From Maribellus sp. CM-23 (lineage in GTDB: Bacteria; Bacteroidota; Bacteroidia; Bacteroidales; Prolixibacteraceae), in contig NZ_JADWYJ010000001.1 of NCBI RefSeq assembly GCF_021354595.1, forward strand, positions 721,446-785,445: DNA of 64,000 nucleotides. The letters are read 5' to 3'. This document shows positions 54,162-62,463 of this stretch, piece by piece (the stretch's first letter is position 1; each line of letters begins with the position of its first letter). The position numbers and the translations under genes are program-made. The notes under the pieces were generated by a model. That model had not been told where the DNA came from. It saw only the letters and a program-made list of their open reading frames with translations, and made no database searches.

Positions 54162-54809
54162 TTATTTTGACGCCTTTTTGTAGCTGATCGAAATTCCCTC
54201 CCGGCTTTCTTCGGCGAAAGTTGTTTTATAATTACTCAGGCTTTCAACGTACTCCAGGAACTCGCGAATACCGTTGGCTCTCATAGCTGTATTATGCGCG
54301 GTAAAACATCCGCCCACCTTCAGCTTCGGATCCATCGCCACGAAATAGTTCTTGTACCAGTATTTATCGGCGTCGCTGAAAACAAAGTCGTATTCGCCTT
54401 CCAACTTCGGGACCAGCTCATGTGCATCGGCCAACCGCGCGTCAATGTATTTGGAAACACCGGCTTTTTTGAAATTGGCCTTTGCTTCGAGATACCGTTT
54501 GGTGTCGATTTCAATGGTCACCAGTTTTCCTCCCGTTTTACTAAGGGCCCATGCAATCCATATAGCCGAATGCCCCGTAGAAGTTCCGATCTCCACGGCT
54601 TTGGTGTAGCCATTCTTTAAAATGATGTCGTACAAAGCCTTTCCGTCCGAAATCGGCACATTCATATCTCTCCAGTTGGTAGCATTGTCTTCCAGAAATG
54701 CCATAATTTTTTTATCGAGTTTGGTTTCAACTGGTGGATACTGGGCATTGACATTTACCGCCACAGAAAGCAAGAAAACAAACAGTAGTATTCTTTTTTC
54801 AAGTTTCAT
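54162..54809 (-). CDS. O-methyltransferase-like protein with signal peptide
   Basis: 215 residues. A typical Sec signal peptide (LLFVFLLSVAVNVNAQ) precedes a class I methyltransferase fold: AVEIGTSTGHSAIWIAWAL (motif I), LVTIEID, and YDFVFSDADKYWYKNYF as in catechol-O-methyltransferase-type enzymes (Methyltransf_24/3). Such enzymes need SAM and normally stay in the cytoplasm, so export is odd. It probably forms an operon with the permease gene. Confidence 0.85.
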   Translation of the reverse strand: MKLEKRILLFVFLLSVAVNVNAQYPPVETKLDKKIMAFLEDNATNWRDMNVPISDGKALYDIILKNGYTKAVEIGTSTGHSAIWIAWALSKTGGKLVTIEIDTKRYLEAKANFKKAGVSKYIDARLADAHELVPKLEGEYDFVFSDADKYWYKNYFVAMDPKLKVGGCFTAHNTAMRANGIREFLEYVESLSNYKTTFAEESREGISISYKKASK

Positions 54810-54941
54810 TTAAAGTCGATTTAGAAGTCATAAAGTTAAAATATTTCGGCGAAAATATGCCAGGTCGCGCTTTCCACGATGTTTTGTACAACATACTTTT
54901 GCAAGTCAGAACACAACATAACAGGACAATGACATATGTCA

Positions 54942-54973
54942 TTTCTACCCTCTTTCTATTTTAGTTAACTTTG
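54942..54973 (+). promoter_or_regulatory. promoter of the candidate sRNA
   Basis: TTTC (54942-54945), 20-base spacer, TAACTTTG (54966-54973). The -7 box is exact, and the -33 has one mismatch with correct spacing. Confidence 0.6.
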
Positions 54974-54978
54974 CAGAG

Positions 54979-55055
54979 CATTTGGGATTCATCCCATATT
55001 GTGTGTTTGGGGGTTAACATTTGAGAAGGAGACTGATGAGTCTCCTTCTTTCTTT
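54979..55055 (+). ncRNA. candidate small RNA of about 75 nt
   Basis: It starts just after the promoter. An inner hairpin TGGGATTCATCCCA is followed by a single-stranded GT/GG-rich stretch and a strong terminator hairpin GAAGGAGACT / AGTCTCCTTC with a T-rich tail (55025-55055). No open reading frame of note inside. No known RNA family was recognised with confidence. Confidence 0.5.
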
Positions 55056-55155
55056 TACCTCAACTCCCAACCGATCCCAATTCATACTGTAACGATCTAT
55101 ACCTAAGCCAACAGACGCAATTATTCGCAGTTCCGAGAAATCCGGCAACTTTTTC

Positions 55156-55163
55156 TACATTTG
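55156..55163 (+). promoter_or_regulatory. -7 promoter box for the cyclophilin gene
   Basis: TACATTTG, exact TAnnTTTG match, 139 bases before the ATG; the -33 is weak (TTCC). Confidence 0.5.
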
Positions 55164-55301
55164 TATTGGATTAAAGTTGATTAATATGAGACAAGCATGA
55201 CAAGCAGCTCAGATCAACAGCTGATTATCCGTTAGACGACGGACATGCAAATTTCATCAAACATTTGACGTACCATAAAAAACAAACAATATTTAAGTAA
55301 T

Positions 55302-55739
55302 ATGAAAATAGCAGAAATTCATACCGAGAAAGGGGTAATGAAAGTTAAGTTTTTCGAAGAAGATGCCCCGGGAACCGTTTCGAATTTTATCAATTTGTCG
55401 GAATCAGGTTTTTACGATGGTCTTACCTTTCACCGGGTAATTCCCAATTTCGTAATTCAGGGAGGTTGCCCTGACGGAACCGGTGCCGGTGGCCCGGGTT
55501 ATACCATCAAATGCGAACTGGACGGGAACAATCAGTACCACGACCGCGGTGTACTTTCGATGGCTCATGCCGGAAGAAATACCGGTGGCTCGCAGTTTTT
55601 CATTTGCCATAACCGCGAAAACACCCAACACCTCGACCGTCATCACACTTGTTTTGGAAAAGTGTTTGAAGGTTTGGAAGTGATCGATGCCATCCGTGGA
55701 GGAGATGTAATTGAAAAGATTGTCATTACCGAAGGCTAA
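55302..55739 (+). CDS. cytoplasmic cyclophilin-type peptidyl-prolyl isomerase
   Basis: 145 residues, no signal peptide, compact PpiB-type cyclophilin: [13 protein letters not shown] (catalytic Arg), GGSQFFIC and [15 protein letters not shown]. It speeds proline isomerisation in protein folding. Single gene with promoter and terminator of its own. Confidence 0.96.
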   Translation: MKIAEIHTEKGVMKVKFFEEDAPGTVSNFINLSESGFYDGLTFHRVIPNFVIQGGCPDGTGAGGPGYTIKCELDGNNQYHDRGVLSMAHAGRNTGGSQFFICHNRENTQHLDRHHTCFGKVFEGLEVIDAIRGGDVIEKIVITEG

Positions 55740-55757
55740 GCAAAATTGCATATAAGC

Positions 55758-55788
55758 AAAAGGGGAAGTGTTCAACATTTCCCCTTTT
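55758..55788 (+). terminator. rho-independent terminator
   Basis: AAAGGGGAA / TTCCCCTTT stem and T-run following the cyclophilin gene. Confidence 0.8.
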
Positions 55789-55837
55789 TTGTTCGCGCTC
55801 GCATCTTTATTGTATCTTTCGCTCTCTCATTTAAATT

Positions 55838-56527
55838 ATGATCCGCGCGTTTACATATCAATTTGAAGAATTGGGCGTAATCCCCGCCGACCTTTACGAT
55901 TTGATGGGGTTTGAGGAAGACCTTCCTGAACCTTTTCCTGAGATGATTGCATATGCGCTTAGTAAGGCTCCCCAACTTTTTAACATCAGCGGTGGCTTCA
56001 AACGGTTTGAAAGCATTGAAGTAAATCTCCTAAATGAAACACTGAAGCTGGAAAATGAGCTTTTTCATCCGTCGAAAATTGTTACTACCCAACTACGAAA
56101 ATCAAGCGCTGCAGCCCTTTTTGTTTGCACTGCAGGTGAAGGTATTTCAAACCATGCAGCTAAAACAACAAAAAATGACCCGGTGCTGGCCTATATTTTT
56201 GACGTGCTGGGATCGGTAACCGTAGAAAAAGCCATGGATAACATTCAAATGAAATTGAATCATGAGGTAAAACAGGAAGGCATGAACATTTCGGACCGTT
56301 ACTCGCCCGGGTACTGCAACTGGAGTGTGAGCGAGCAACAGAAGCTTTTCTCCCTTCTTCCCAACAACTTTTGCGGTGTTACTCTTTCCGCCTCATCGCT
56401 CATGCATCCCATCAAGTCGGTTAGCGGGATTATCGGAATTGGCAGCGGTCTTACGCAAAAAGGCTACCAGTGCAAGTGGTGTTCCGACACCAACTGTATC
56501 TTCCGCCGAATAAAACGCACCAAGTAA
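55838..56527 (+). CDS. stand-alone methionine-synthase activation domain protein
   Basis: 229 residues. It matches the C-terminal SAM-binding (reactivation) domain of cobalamin-dependent MetH: RYSPGYCNWSV with the Arg-x-x-x-Gly-Tyr signature, MHPIKSVSGIIGIG, and a final Cys group (QCKWCSDTNC) that could bind a metal. In MetH this domain re-methylates oxidised cobalamin using SAM. Here no homocysteine, folate or B12 domain is attached or adjacent, so it may serve a separate MetH or another B12 protein. Confidence 0.9.
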   Translation: MIRAFTYQFEELGVIPADLYDLMGFEEDLPEPFPEMIAYALSKAPQLFNISGGFKRFESIEVNLLNETLKLENELFHPSKIVTTQLRKSSAAALFVCTAGEGISNHAAKTTKNDPVLAYIFDVLGSVTVEKAMDNIQMKLNHEVKQEGMNISDRYSPGYCNWSVSEQQKLFSLLPNNFCGVTLSASSLMHPIKSVSGIIGIGSGLTQKGYQCKWCSDTNCIFRRIKRTK

Positions 56528-56724
56528 ACTTTTATATATCAGTAAGTTTTAACTAAACTTTCCACGAATTCAAAAAAAATAGGTAAGTACTATTGCAAAT
56601 GTCGGATTAAGGATATTTATTTGTCGAAGAAAAATGACAGTTTATTGTACGAATTCAATGAGGGGATGCTCCGGCGTCTGTGTTATGAAATATTTAGTAA
56701 ACAATAACTTAACGGGCTACAAAA

Positions 56725-57123
56725 ATGACAATTAGCAAACCCAGAGTAATAAAAGATTATAACAAGCTTGACAAAGAATTACAACAACAAATCAAGCTGA
56801 TTTATGCCGATGGCTTCGCCGACAACCTTATCCATTTTTTTGACAAAAACGGGCAAAAAATTACCGTTCTTCCGTTCGAAACCGAGGACAAGTACTACAT
56901 GTTAAGGATGACGGAAAACGAAGCCGTTGCACTGGTTGACGAGGACGATGATTACGATGATGAAGGATTCCTGAAGGATGAAGTAAAACAGGAATACGAA
57001 GACAAGTACTCTGAACTGGATCACATCGCCGACAAGTTAAACGATGATGAGGATATTCCGGATGATGACGATGACGACGATGATGATGGTGGTGACGACG
57101 AAGGAGACGACGACGATTTCTAA
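56725..57123 (+). CDS. acidic protein with poly-Asp tail, function unknown
   Basis: 132 residues. A normal-looking N-terminal domain of about 70 residues (LDKELQQQIKLIYADGFADNLIHFFDKNG, PFETEDKYYMLRMT) is followed by an extremely acidic tail made almost only of Asp, Glu and Gly. This architecture recurs in Bacteroidota hypothetical proteins. The tail could mimic nucleic acid or bind basic partners; that is speculation. Monocistronic with a terminator. Confidence 0.8.
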   Translation: MTISKPRVIKDYNKLDKELQQQIKLIYADGFADNLIHFFDKNGQKITVLPFETEDKYYMLRMTENEAVALVDEDDDYDDEGFLKDEVKQEYEDKYSELDHIADKLNDDEDIPDDDDDDDDDGGDDEGDDDDF

Positions 57124-57128
57124 AATAA

Positions 57129-57160
57129 AAAAGGCTGGTGGTTACCAGCCTTTTCTTTTT
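57129..57160. terminator. bidirectional terminator
   Basis: AAAAAGGCTGG / CCAGCCTTTTCTTTTT hairpin between the convergent acidic-protein gene and the yqeY-like gene. Confidence 0.75.
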
Positions 57161-57198
57161 CTATTTTACCTATAGTTCTGTATGGATTATTACGGCTG

Positions 57199-57648
57199 TT
57201 AGCTTAAAAGCTCTTTTACTTTTGCTGAAATATCTTTGCCGTCGGCCTGACCAGCCAGTTTTTTGGAAGCAATTCCCATTACTTTTCCCATGTCTTTCAT
57301 CGAAGTGGCCCCCACTTCTTCCACAATGGCTTTCACGACAGCGCTTAATTCTTCGTCCGACATTTTTGCAGGTAAATACTGTTCATAAACAGCTACCTGC
57401 GCCATTTCCTGTTCGTACAGGTCTTCCCTGCCCTGCTCCTTAAATATGGCAGCTGCATCGCTCCCCTGTTTGGCCAGTTTGGAAATGATCTGCAAAGCTT
57501 CCTCGTCGCTCAGTTCGGCTCCGGCACCTTTGGCAGATTTGGCTTCCAGCATTACTTTCTTGATTCCGCGGATGGCTTCCAGCTTTTCCTTCTCGCGTGC
57601 TTTCATCGCCTCCTTGATATCGTTGTTGATTTGATCGAATAATGACAT
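57199..57648 (-). CDS. GatB/YqeY domain protein
   Basis: 149 residues: N-terminal helical part (LFDQINNDIKEAMKAREKEKLEAIRGIK) and the YqeY C-terminal domain (YLPAKMSDEELSAVVKAIV, MGKVMGIASKKLAGQADGK). The domain resembles the tRNA-binding tail of GatB; its function as a free protein is unclear. It follows ftsZ by 12 bases and ends the division cluster. Confidence 0.95.
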   Translation of the reverse strand: MSLFDQINNDIKEAMKAREKEKLEAIRGIKKVMLEAKSAKGAGAELSDEEALQIISKLAKQGSDAAAIFKEQGREDLYEQEMAQVAVYEQYLPAKMSDEELSAVVKAIVEEVGATSMKDMGKVMGIASKKLAGQADGKDISAKVKELLS

Positions 57649-57660
57649 AACGTTTGTTTT

Positions 57661-59049
57661 TTAGTCTACTTTATCGTGTAAATAACTATTACGGTCTGAA
57701 ATCTGGTTGTTCCGGTTCACCGAATACTTCGACGGCTTTTTCTGAAACTTTGGGTCGTTCATCCGAATCTGGCGCCGGCGGTAGGCCGGAATCTTATCCA
57801 GGTCATCCATATCTTCCTCGCTTAGCGTTGAATAATCGGACAGGTCAAGCTCTTTCTCCGGAGTACTACGTTTACGGCTGGTAGTGGGATACAGGTTTTC
57901 AAATTCCATGTCTTCGATCTCCCGTTCCTTCCGGATATCGAATTCAAAGGTTTTCTGACCGGCCGAATGCCCTTGTGCCTGTTTGGCATGACTTGCAGAA
58001 TGGTCGCCTCCGGTGCTTACATCGTCCGAAAGATACACTCTTTCCTTTTGCGGACTGTTTTCGTGTATTCCGGAAAGAATGCTGCTCGGAAAGCCGGTGG
58101 CAATCACTGTCACCGAAAGTTCTTCATCGAGGCTTTCATCAATGCCGTTTCCCCAAATCAGGTCGGCATCAAAACCGGCCTTGTTTTGAACGTAATCTGT
58201 AATACGGCCCACTTCGGCCATCGTAACTTCCCGTTCGCCTGAGGTAATTTGAATCAACACATTCCGTGCTCCGCGAATATCGTTATTGTTTAACAAGGGT
58301 GAATTCAATGCCTGTTCCACTGCTTCTTCCGCCCGGTTATCGCCCACTGCGACACCAGTTCCCATTACCGCCATCCCGCTTTTGCGCATCACGGTTTCCA
58401 CATCGGCAAAATCGACGTTGATATAGCCGGGCACCGTAATAATTTCAGCAATGCCTTTGGCGGCAGTCGATAATATATTGTCGGCTCTCAGAAAGGCTTC
58501 GGATATGCCAAAGTCGCCGTACATTTCGCGAATGCGTTCGTTGTTGATCACCAACAGCGAATCCACATATTTTTCCAGTTCCTTGATGCCCTCGTAGGCC
58601 TGCTTGATTCTTCTTCTTCCCTCGTTTCGGAAAGGGATGGTAACAATGGCCACTGTAAGGTATCCCTTTTCGTGACAGGCCTGTGCAATTACCGGCGCAG
58701 CTCCGGTACCGGTACCGCCGCCCATTCCGGCGGTAATAAATACCATCTTGGTATCTTTCTCCAGCGCCTTTTTTACATCCTCAATGTTTTCGATGGCAGC
58801 CTGCCGTCCCATTTCCGGTTTATTCCCGGCACCTCGTCCTTCGGTAAGGGTGGCACCCAGCTGTACTTTTAACCGGATCGGGCTGTTTTCCATCGCCTGG
58901 GCATCGGTGTTGCAAATCATATAACCTACATCACGGATTCCATGCTCGTGCATGTGATTAACGGCATTTCCTCCGCCTCCTCCAACTCCCACTATTTTTA
59001 TTACCGTTCCCGGTTCTTCCTTTAGATTAAAATTTGCCAGTTTTTCCAT
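57661..59049 (-). CDS. ftsZ: cell division protein FtsZ, copy with canonical C-terminal peptide
   Basis: 462 residues. GTP-binding signature GGGTGTGAAPV, catalytic T7 loop NVDFAD, and a long linker ending in DLDKIPAYRRRQI, which is the classic C-terminal peptide for FtsA/ZipA-type partners (E. coli has DIPAFLRKQ). About 45 further residues follow it, which is unusual. Expected to polymerise into the Z ring. It lies 29 bases after the second ftsZ gene, so both are co-transcribed with ftsA and ftsQ. Confidence 0.96.
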   Translation of the reverse strand: MEKLANFNLKEEPGTVIKIVGVGGGGGNAVNHMHEHGIRDVGYMICNTDAQAMENSPIRLKVQLGATLTEGRGAGNKPEMGRQAAIENIEDVKKALEKDTKMVFITAGMGGGTGTGAAPVIAQACHEKGYLTVAIVTIPFRNEGRRRIKQAYEGIKELEKYVDSLLVINNERIREMYGDFGISEAFLRADNILSTAAKGIAEIITVPGYINVDFADVETVMRKSGMAVMGTGVAVGDNRAEEAVEQALNSPLLNNNDIRGARNVLIQITSGEREVTMAEVGRITDYVQNKAGFDADLIWGNGIDESLDEELSVTVIATGFPSSILSGIHENSPQKERVYLSDDVSTGGDHSASHAKQAQGHSAGQKTFEFDIRKEREIEDMEFENLYPTTSRKRSTPEKELDLSDYSTLSEEDMDDLDKIPAYRRRQIRMNDPKFQKKPSKYSVNRNNQISDRNSYLHDKVD

Positions 59050-59078
59050 TTTCCAGTCATTAAAAGGGTTAAGTGGTA

Positions 59079-60383
59079 TTAATCCATCGATTGGTCATCC
59101 TCTTCAAAAAACTTGCTCAAACCAAAGTTCTTAAAGAACCAGTTATCTACGTTCGATTCAGCCACCGGCTCATCCCTTGTACTTTTATCCTTCTTCTCTC
59201 GCTTGGCTTTCTTTTCTTTTTTTCTGTCGTATTCCTGTTTCGGAGGCCTGATGATAATGGTTTCTTCAGGTTCCGGCGCATAGTCAACGGTTTCCTCTTC
59301 TTCCTCTTCGCGGTTACTAAAGTCGAAACTCACAAAGCCTTCGTTGGCTTTTTCTTCTTCTTCCAGGTCAAACTTTTGGGTTTCCTGTGCGGGCTGCAAC
59401 ACTCGGTTCGGGTTGGTCACAAAACCCGTAGCCAAAATGGTTACGCTGATTTTGTCTCCCAAACGGTCGTCGTATCCGTTCCCCCAGATAATATCCGCCT
59501 CCTGTCCTGCTTTTTCCTGCAGCGCTTCAATAATTTCACCGATCTCTCCAATTCTTACTTCCTCGCTTCCGGAAATAATGTTTAGCAGAATATTTTTGGT
59601 CCCGAAAATATCGTTGCTGTCAAGCAGCGGCGACTCCAAAGCAGCCTGTACCGCATCCATCGCACGTCCTTCGCCGGTTGCAAAACCGGTTCCCATAATG
59701 AAAACGTCACTTTTGTGCATTACAGTATGCACATCAGTATAATCGATGTTTACATTTCCGTGAACCGTGATGATCTCGGCAACTCCCTTCACCGCCGTAG
59801 CAATGATGTTGTCAGCCATTTTAAAGGCTTTGCTTGCTGGCAGATCGCCGTAAATATTGTGTAGCCGGTCGTTGCTAATCACCAGCATACTGTCGACAGA
59901 TTCTTTTAACTTTTTGATGCCTTCCTGCGCCTGGTCGTAGCGTTTGCGTCCTTCGGCGGGCGAAGGAATGGTTACCACCGCAATGGTGAGAATATCCAGC
60001 TCACGTGCCAGCGCAGCAATAACGGGTGCTGCACCTGTTCCGGTGCCACCGCCCATTCCGGCAGCGATAAACAGCATCTTGGTATTATCCTGCAGAACCT
60101 TTTTCAGGTCTTCATAGTTTTCACGGGCTGCTTCTTCGCCCATCTCTGGCTTATTTCCCGCTCCCCGTCCTTCAGTAAGCGTAACACCCAACTGTATTTT
60201 TACGGGTACCGGACTGTTTTCCAACGCCTGCGCATCGGTATTGCAAATAATGTAGTCAACCCCTCTAATGCCTTCTTCGTACATGTGATTGACCGCATTG
60301 CAGCCAGCCCCTCCCGCACCTATCACCTTAATAATGGAAGAGGTTGCTTTTGGAAATTGAAAGTTTACGAATTCTTCGGCCAT
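59079..60383 (-). CDS. ftsZ: second FtsZ paralogue with divergent tail
   Basis: 434 residues. All catalytic elements are intact: GGGTGTGAAPV, T7 loop NIDYTD, and GAGGAGCNAVNHM at the nucleotide entry where the other copy has GVGGGGGNAVNHM. The C-terminus is different: a charged KREKKDKSTRDEP linker ending in NWFFKNFGLSKFFEEDDQ, an amphipathic segment with no IPAF/IPAY motif. It directly follows ftsA (11 bases). It could copolymerise with, regulate, or tether the other FtsZ to the membrane; these are inferences. Confidence 0.95.
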   Translation of the reverse strand: MAEEFVNFQFPKATSSIIKVIGAGGAGCNAVNHMYEEGIRGVDYIICNTDAQALENSPVPVKIQLGVTLTEGRGAGNKPEMGEEAARENYEDLKKVLQDNTKMLFIAAGMGGGTGTGAAPVIAALARELDILTIAVVTIPSPAEGRKRYDQAQEGIKKLKESVDSMLVISNDRLHNIYGDLPASKAFKMADNIIATAVKGVAEIITVHGNVNIDYTDVHTVMHKSDVFIMGTGFATGEGRAMDAVQAALESPLLDSNDIFGTKNILLNIISGSEEVRIGEIGEIIEALQEKAGQEADIIWGNGYDDRLGDKISVTILATGFVTNPNRVLQPAQETQKFDLEEEEKANEGFVSFDFSNREEEEEETVDYAPEPEETIIIRPPKQEYDRKKEKKAKREKKDKSTRDEPVAESNVDNWFFKNFGLSKFFEEDDQSMD

Positions 60384-60394
60384 ATTGTGATTTT

Positions 60395-61684
60395 TTAATT
60401 TAATTCTGCATCTGAACCATCGGTATCAAAAAGATTGAGCGCCCCCTGTACTACATCTTTGAAGAGCGGCCCAAAACGGCGTTCCTTTTTCTTGCTGCTT
60501 TTTACCTGCACCCGTTCGGTAACGGTTCCGGTTCCGGTTGAACTCAGCATTAATTTTAAAGTCCCCAGTGCGGTAAAAAGTTCAGGATTGCGAAATTCTT
60601 CCTTGCGGTTTACCGGGTGAATAACGGGATGGGCATTCCGGGCGTCCATGGCGGTTTTGAATTTCACCAGCGATATCATGTTGTCGAGTTTTGCCGTGCC
60701 TCCGGTTATAACAATTCCCGATCCGAGGTTGTTTTCGATCCCCGATTTTTCAATCTGAATATTCACGCACTCAATGATCTCTTCCAGGCGGGCCTGAATA
60801 ATATAAGCCAGGCTTTTAAAGGAAATATCGCGCGGTTCCCAGCCGTTTTCACCGGCTATGGTTACCACTTTCTGCTCGTCGGCAAAATCGCCCATTGCCT
60901 GTCCGTATTTTACTTTTAGCAGCTCGGCCTTTTTCAAAAAGATCGAGCATCCTTCTTTTATGTCGTTTGTCACTACCTGTCCGCCAAAAGGAACTACCGC
61001 AGTGTGTTTTAAAACGTTGTCCTGAAAAACCGCAATATTCGTAGTGCCGGCGCCAAAATCCATCACAATTACGCCCACCTCTTTTTCTTCAGAACTTAAT
61101 ACTGCTTCCGAAACAGCCAGCGAAGCATGAACGATTTCGCCCAATTCAAACCCCGCTTTGTCAAAAACTAGCTTCAGGTTGTTTACGTATTGTGTGGGCA
61201 TTACCACCAGCTTAAAGTGGGCTTCAATCTTCCGCCCGGTACTACCCACCGGTTTTTCCACTTCGTGTTCGTCGTCGATAATGTACGAAGTAGGAATCAC
61301 CTGCACCACTTTGTAATCCTGCTGAATCTCCACTCTTTCGGCTTCGTCGAGCAGGCGCTGAACATCGGGGGCAGTCACAAAGCCTTCGCCCGAAGTAAGC
61401 GAGGTAGCGCGGTAATCGATGGTTTGCATTTTAGATCCGGCAAATGCAACGTGCACCTGCTCCGGCTTTTCGTCCAGCTGATTTTCGAGCAGGTCAAGCA
61501 AATCACCGAGCGCCTCGGCAGCCTCCTCAATGTTTACAATCACCCCCCGTTTTATTCCTTTCGAGGATATTTGAGCTGTGCCCAGTATTTCCATTTTACC
61601 CAGCTCCGTTAGTTTTCCGGCCAGCGCCACCATTTTTGACGTGCCCAGGTCAACAACCACCGAAAAATTCTGTTTTGAAGCCAT
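60395..61684 (-). CDS. ftsA: cell division protein FtsA
   Basis: 429 residues. Actin-like ATPase motifs: VVDLGTSKMVALAG (phosphate 1), VIVMDFGAGTTNIAVF (phosphate 2), GIVITGGTAKL (adenosine). The inserted 1C domain region is present (about 85-165). The C-terminus RRFGPLFKDVVQGALNLF is an amphipathic membrane-targeting helix. It anchors FtsZ to the membrane. It follows ftsQ by 2 bases. Confidence 0.97.
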   Translation of the reverse strand: MASKQNFSVVVDLGTSKMVALAGKLTELGKMEILGTAQISSKGIKRGVIVNIEEAAEALGDLLDLLENQLDEKPEQVHVAFAGSKMQTIDYRATSLTSGEGFVTAPDVQRLLDEAERVEIQQDYKVVQVIPTSYIIDDEHEVEKPVGSTGRKIEAHFKLVVMPTQYVNNLKLVFDKAGFELGEIVHASLAVSEAVLSSEEKEVGVIVMDFGAGTTNIAVFQDNVLKHTAVVPFGGQVVTNDIKEGCSIFLKKAELLKVKYGQAMGDFADEQKVVTIAGENGWEPRDISFKSLAYIIQARLEEIIECVNIQIEKSGIENNLGSGIVITGGTAKLDNMISLVKFKTAMDARNAHPVIHPVNRKEEFRNPELFTALGTLKLMLSSTGTGTVTERVQVKSSKKKERRFGPLFKDVVQGALNLFDTDGSDAELN

Positions 61685-61686
61685 AA

Positions 61687-62463
61687 TTACCTTCTTTTAG
61701 CAATCACCTGATTCTTATATTTTAAACTAATCGACTCGTATTTGTTCCAGTTTCTATTGGCCAGTACCTGTTTGTAAAAAGCCTTCATGTTCCGGAATTT
61801 TTCCTGAAAATTATCAGGAGCTCCCAACTCTATTAAATGATCGCCCATCAACGGCGTCAATACAATGTCGCCATTGGGCTCCACGTGCACCTGTTCAATC
61901 TGCGCATTCCAGAACTCATCGCCGGTGATAAACAGCACACATGGCAGCAATTGTTCTTTTGCGTAGGTAGTATCGATGCTTCCGGTGGCCACCAACACCT
62001 GCGCCGGATAGGTGGACGACACCGGGAAACGATGTGCATACTCATCCAGGTAATACGAGCTGGTACTCGTAATCACCCGTACTACCGGTTCGCGGTGCTT
62101 CACCCGAACGGTCAGTATTCCGGAGAACGACGAGCTGTCTTTGGCTACCGTTTTGTAAACTTCCGCTTTAAAAACAGCGGCCTGTTTTTCAACAGCAGCC
62201 TCCAGTTTCTCGGCATCAATCTGATCAAAGGTCTTTCCAACAATGTCCTTGTCCGTTTTCTTAACCACCCGCCGGATCACCTCTTTGTTCAGCGTGATCT
62301 TGTCATCGGATTCATACTCAACACGGACAGTTTTACACAGAACTCCGGAGTATTTCATAGACGTGAAAGCCAGTGTTATTATCATGAACAACACCACCAG
62401 CAAAGCACCTCCTATTTTCCAAAGTCTTTTAAACACCTTGTTCCTGTTGTAAAAGTTCCACAA
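61687..62463 (-). CDS. ftsQ: cell division protein FtsQ
   Basis: 258 residues from a TTG start at 62463, overlapping murC by 35 bases; a GTG at 62436, overlapping the murC stop by 8 bases, is an alternative. One membrane helix (about 18-35) and a POTRA-type beta-rich periplasmic part (LNKEVIRRVVKKTDKDIVGK; RVKHREPVVRVI). Sequence identity to textbook FtsQ is low, as usual; position between murC and ftsA supports the name. Confidence 0.92.
   Translation of the reverse strand: MWNFYNRNKVFKRLWKIGGALLVVLFMIITLAFTSMKYSGVLCKTVRVEYESDDKITLNKEVIRRVVKKTDKDIVGKTFDQIDAEKLEAAVEKQAAVFKAEVYKTVAKDSSSFSGILTVRVKHREPVVRVITSTSSYYLDEYAHRFPVSSTYPAQVLVATGSIDTTYAKEQLLPCVLFITGDEFWNAQIEQVHVEPNGDIVLTPLMGDHLIELGAPDNFQEKFRNMKAFYKQVLANRNWNKYESISLKYKNQVIAKRR

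Larger units (their letters stand above)
54810..55301. other. intergenic region with candidate small RNA and ppi promoter
   Basis: 492 bases without a protein gene. It contains a complete promoter-hairpin-terminator unit (54942-55055) and, at 55156-55163, a -7 box for the cyclophilin gene with a leader of about 130 bases. Confidence 0.6.
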
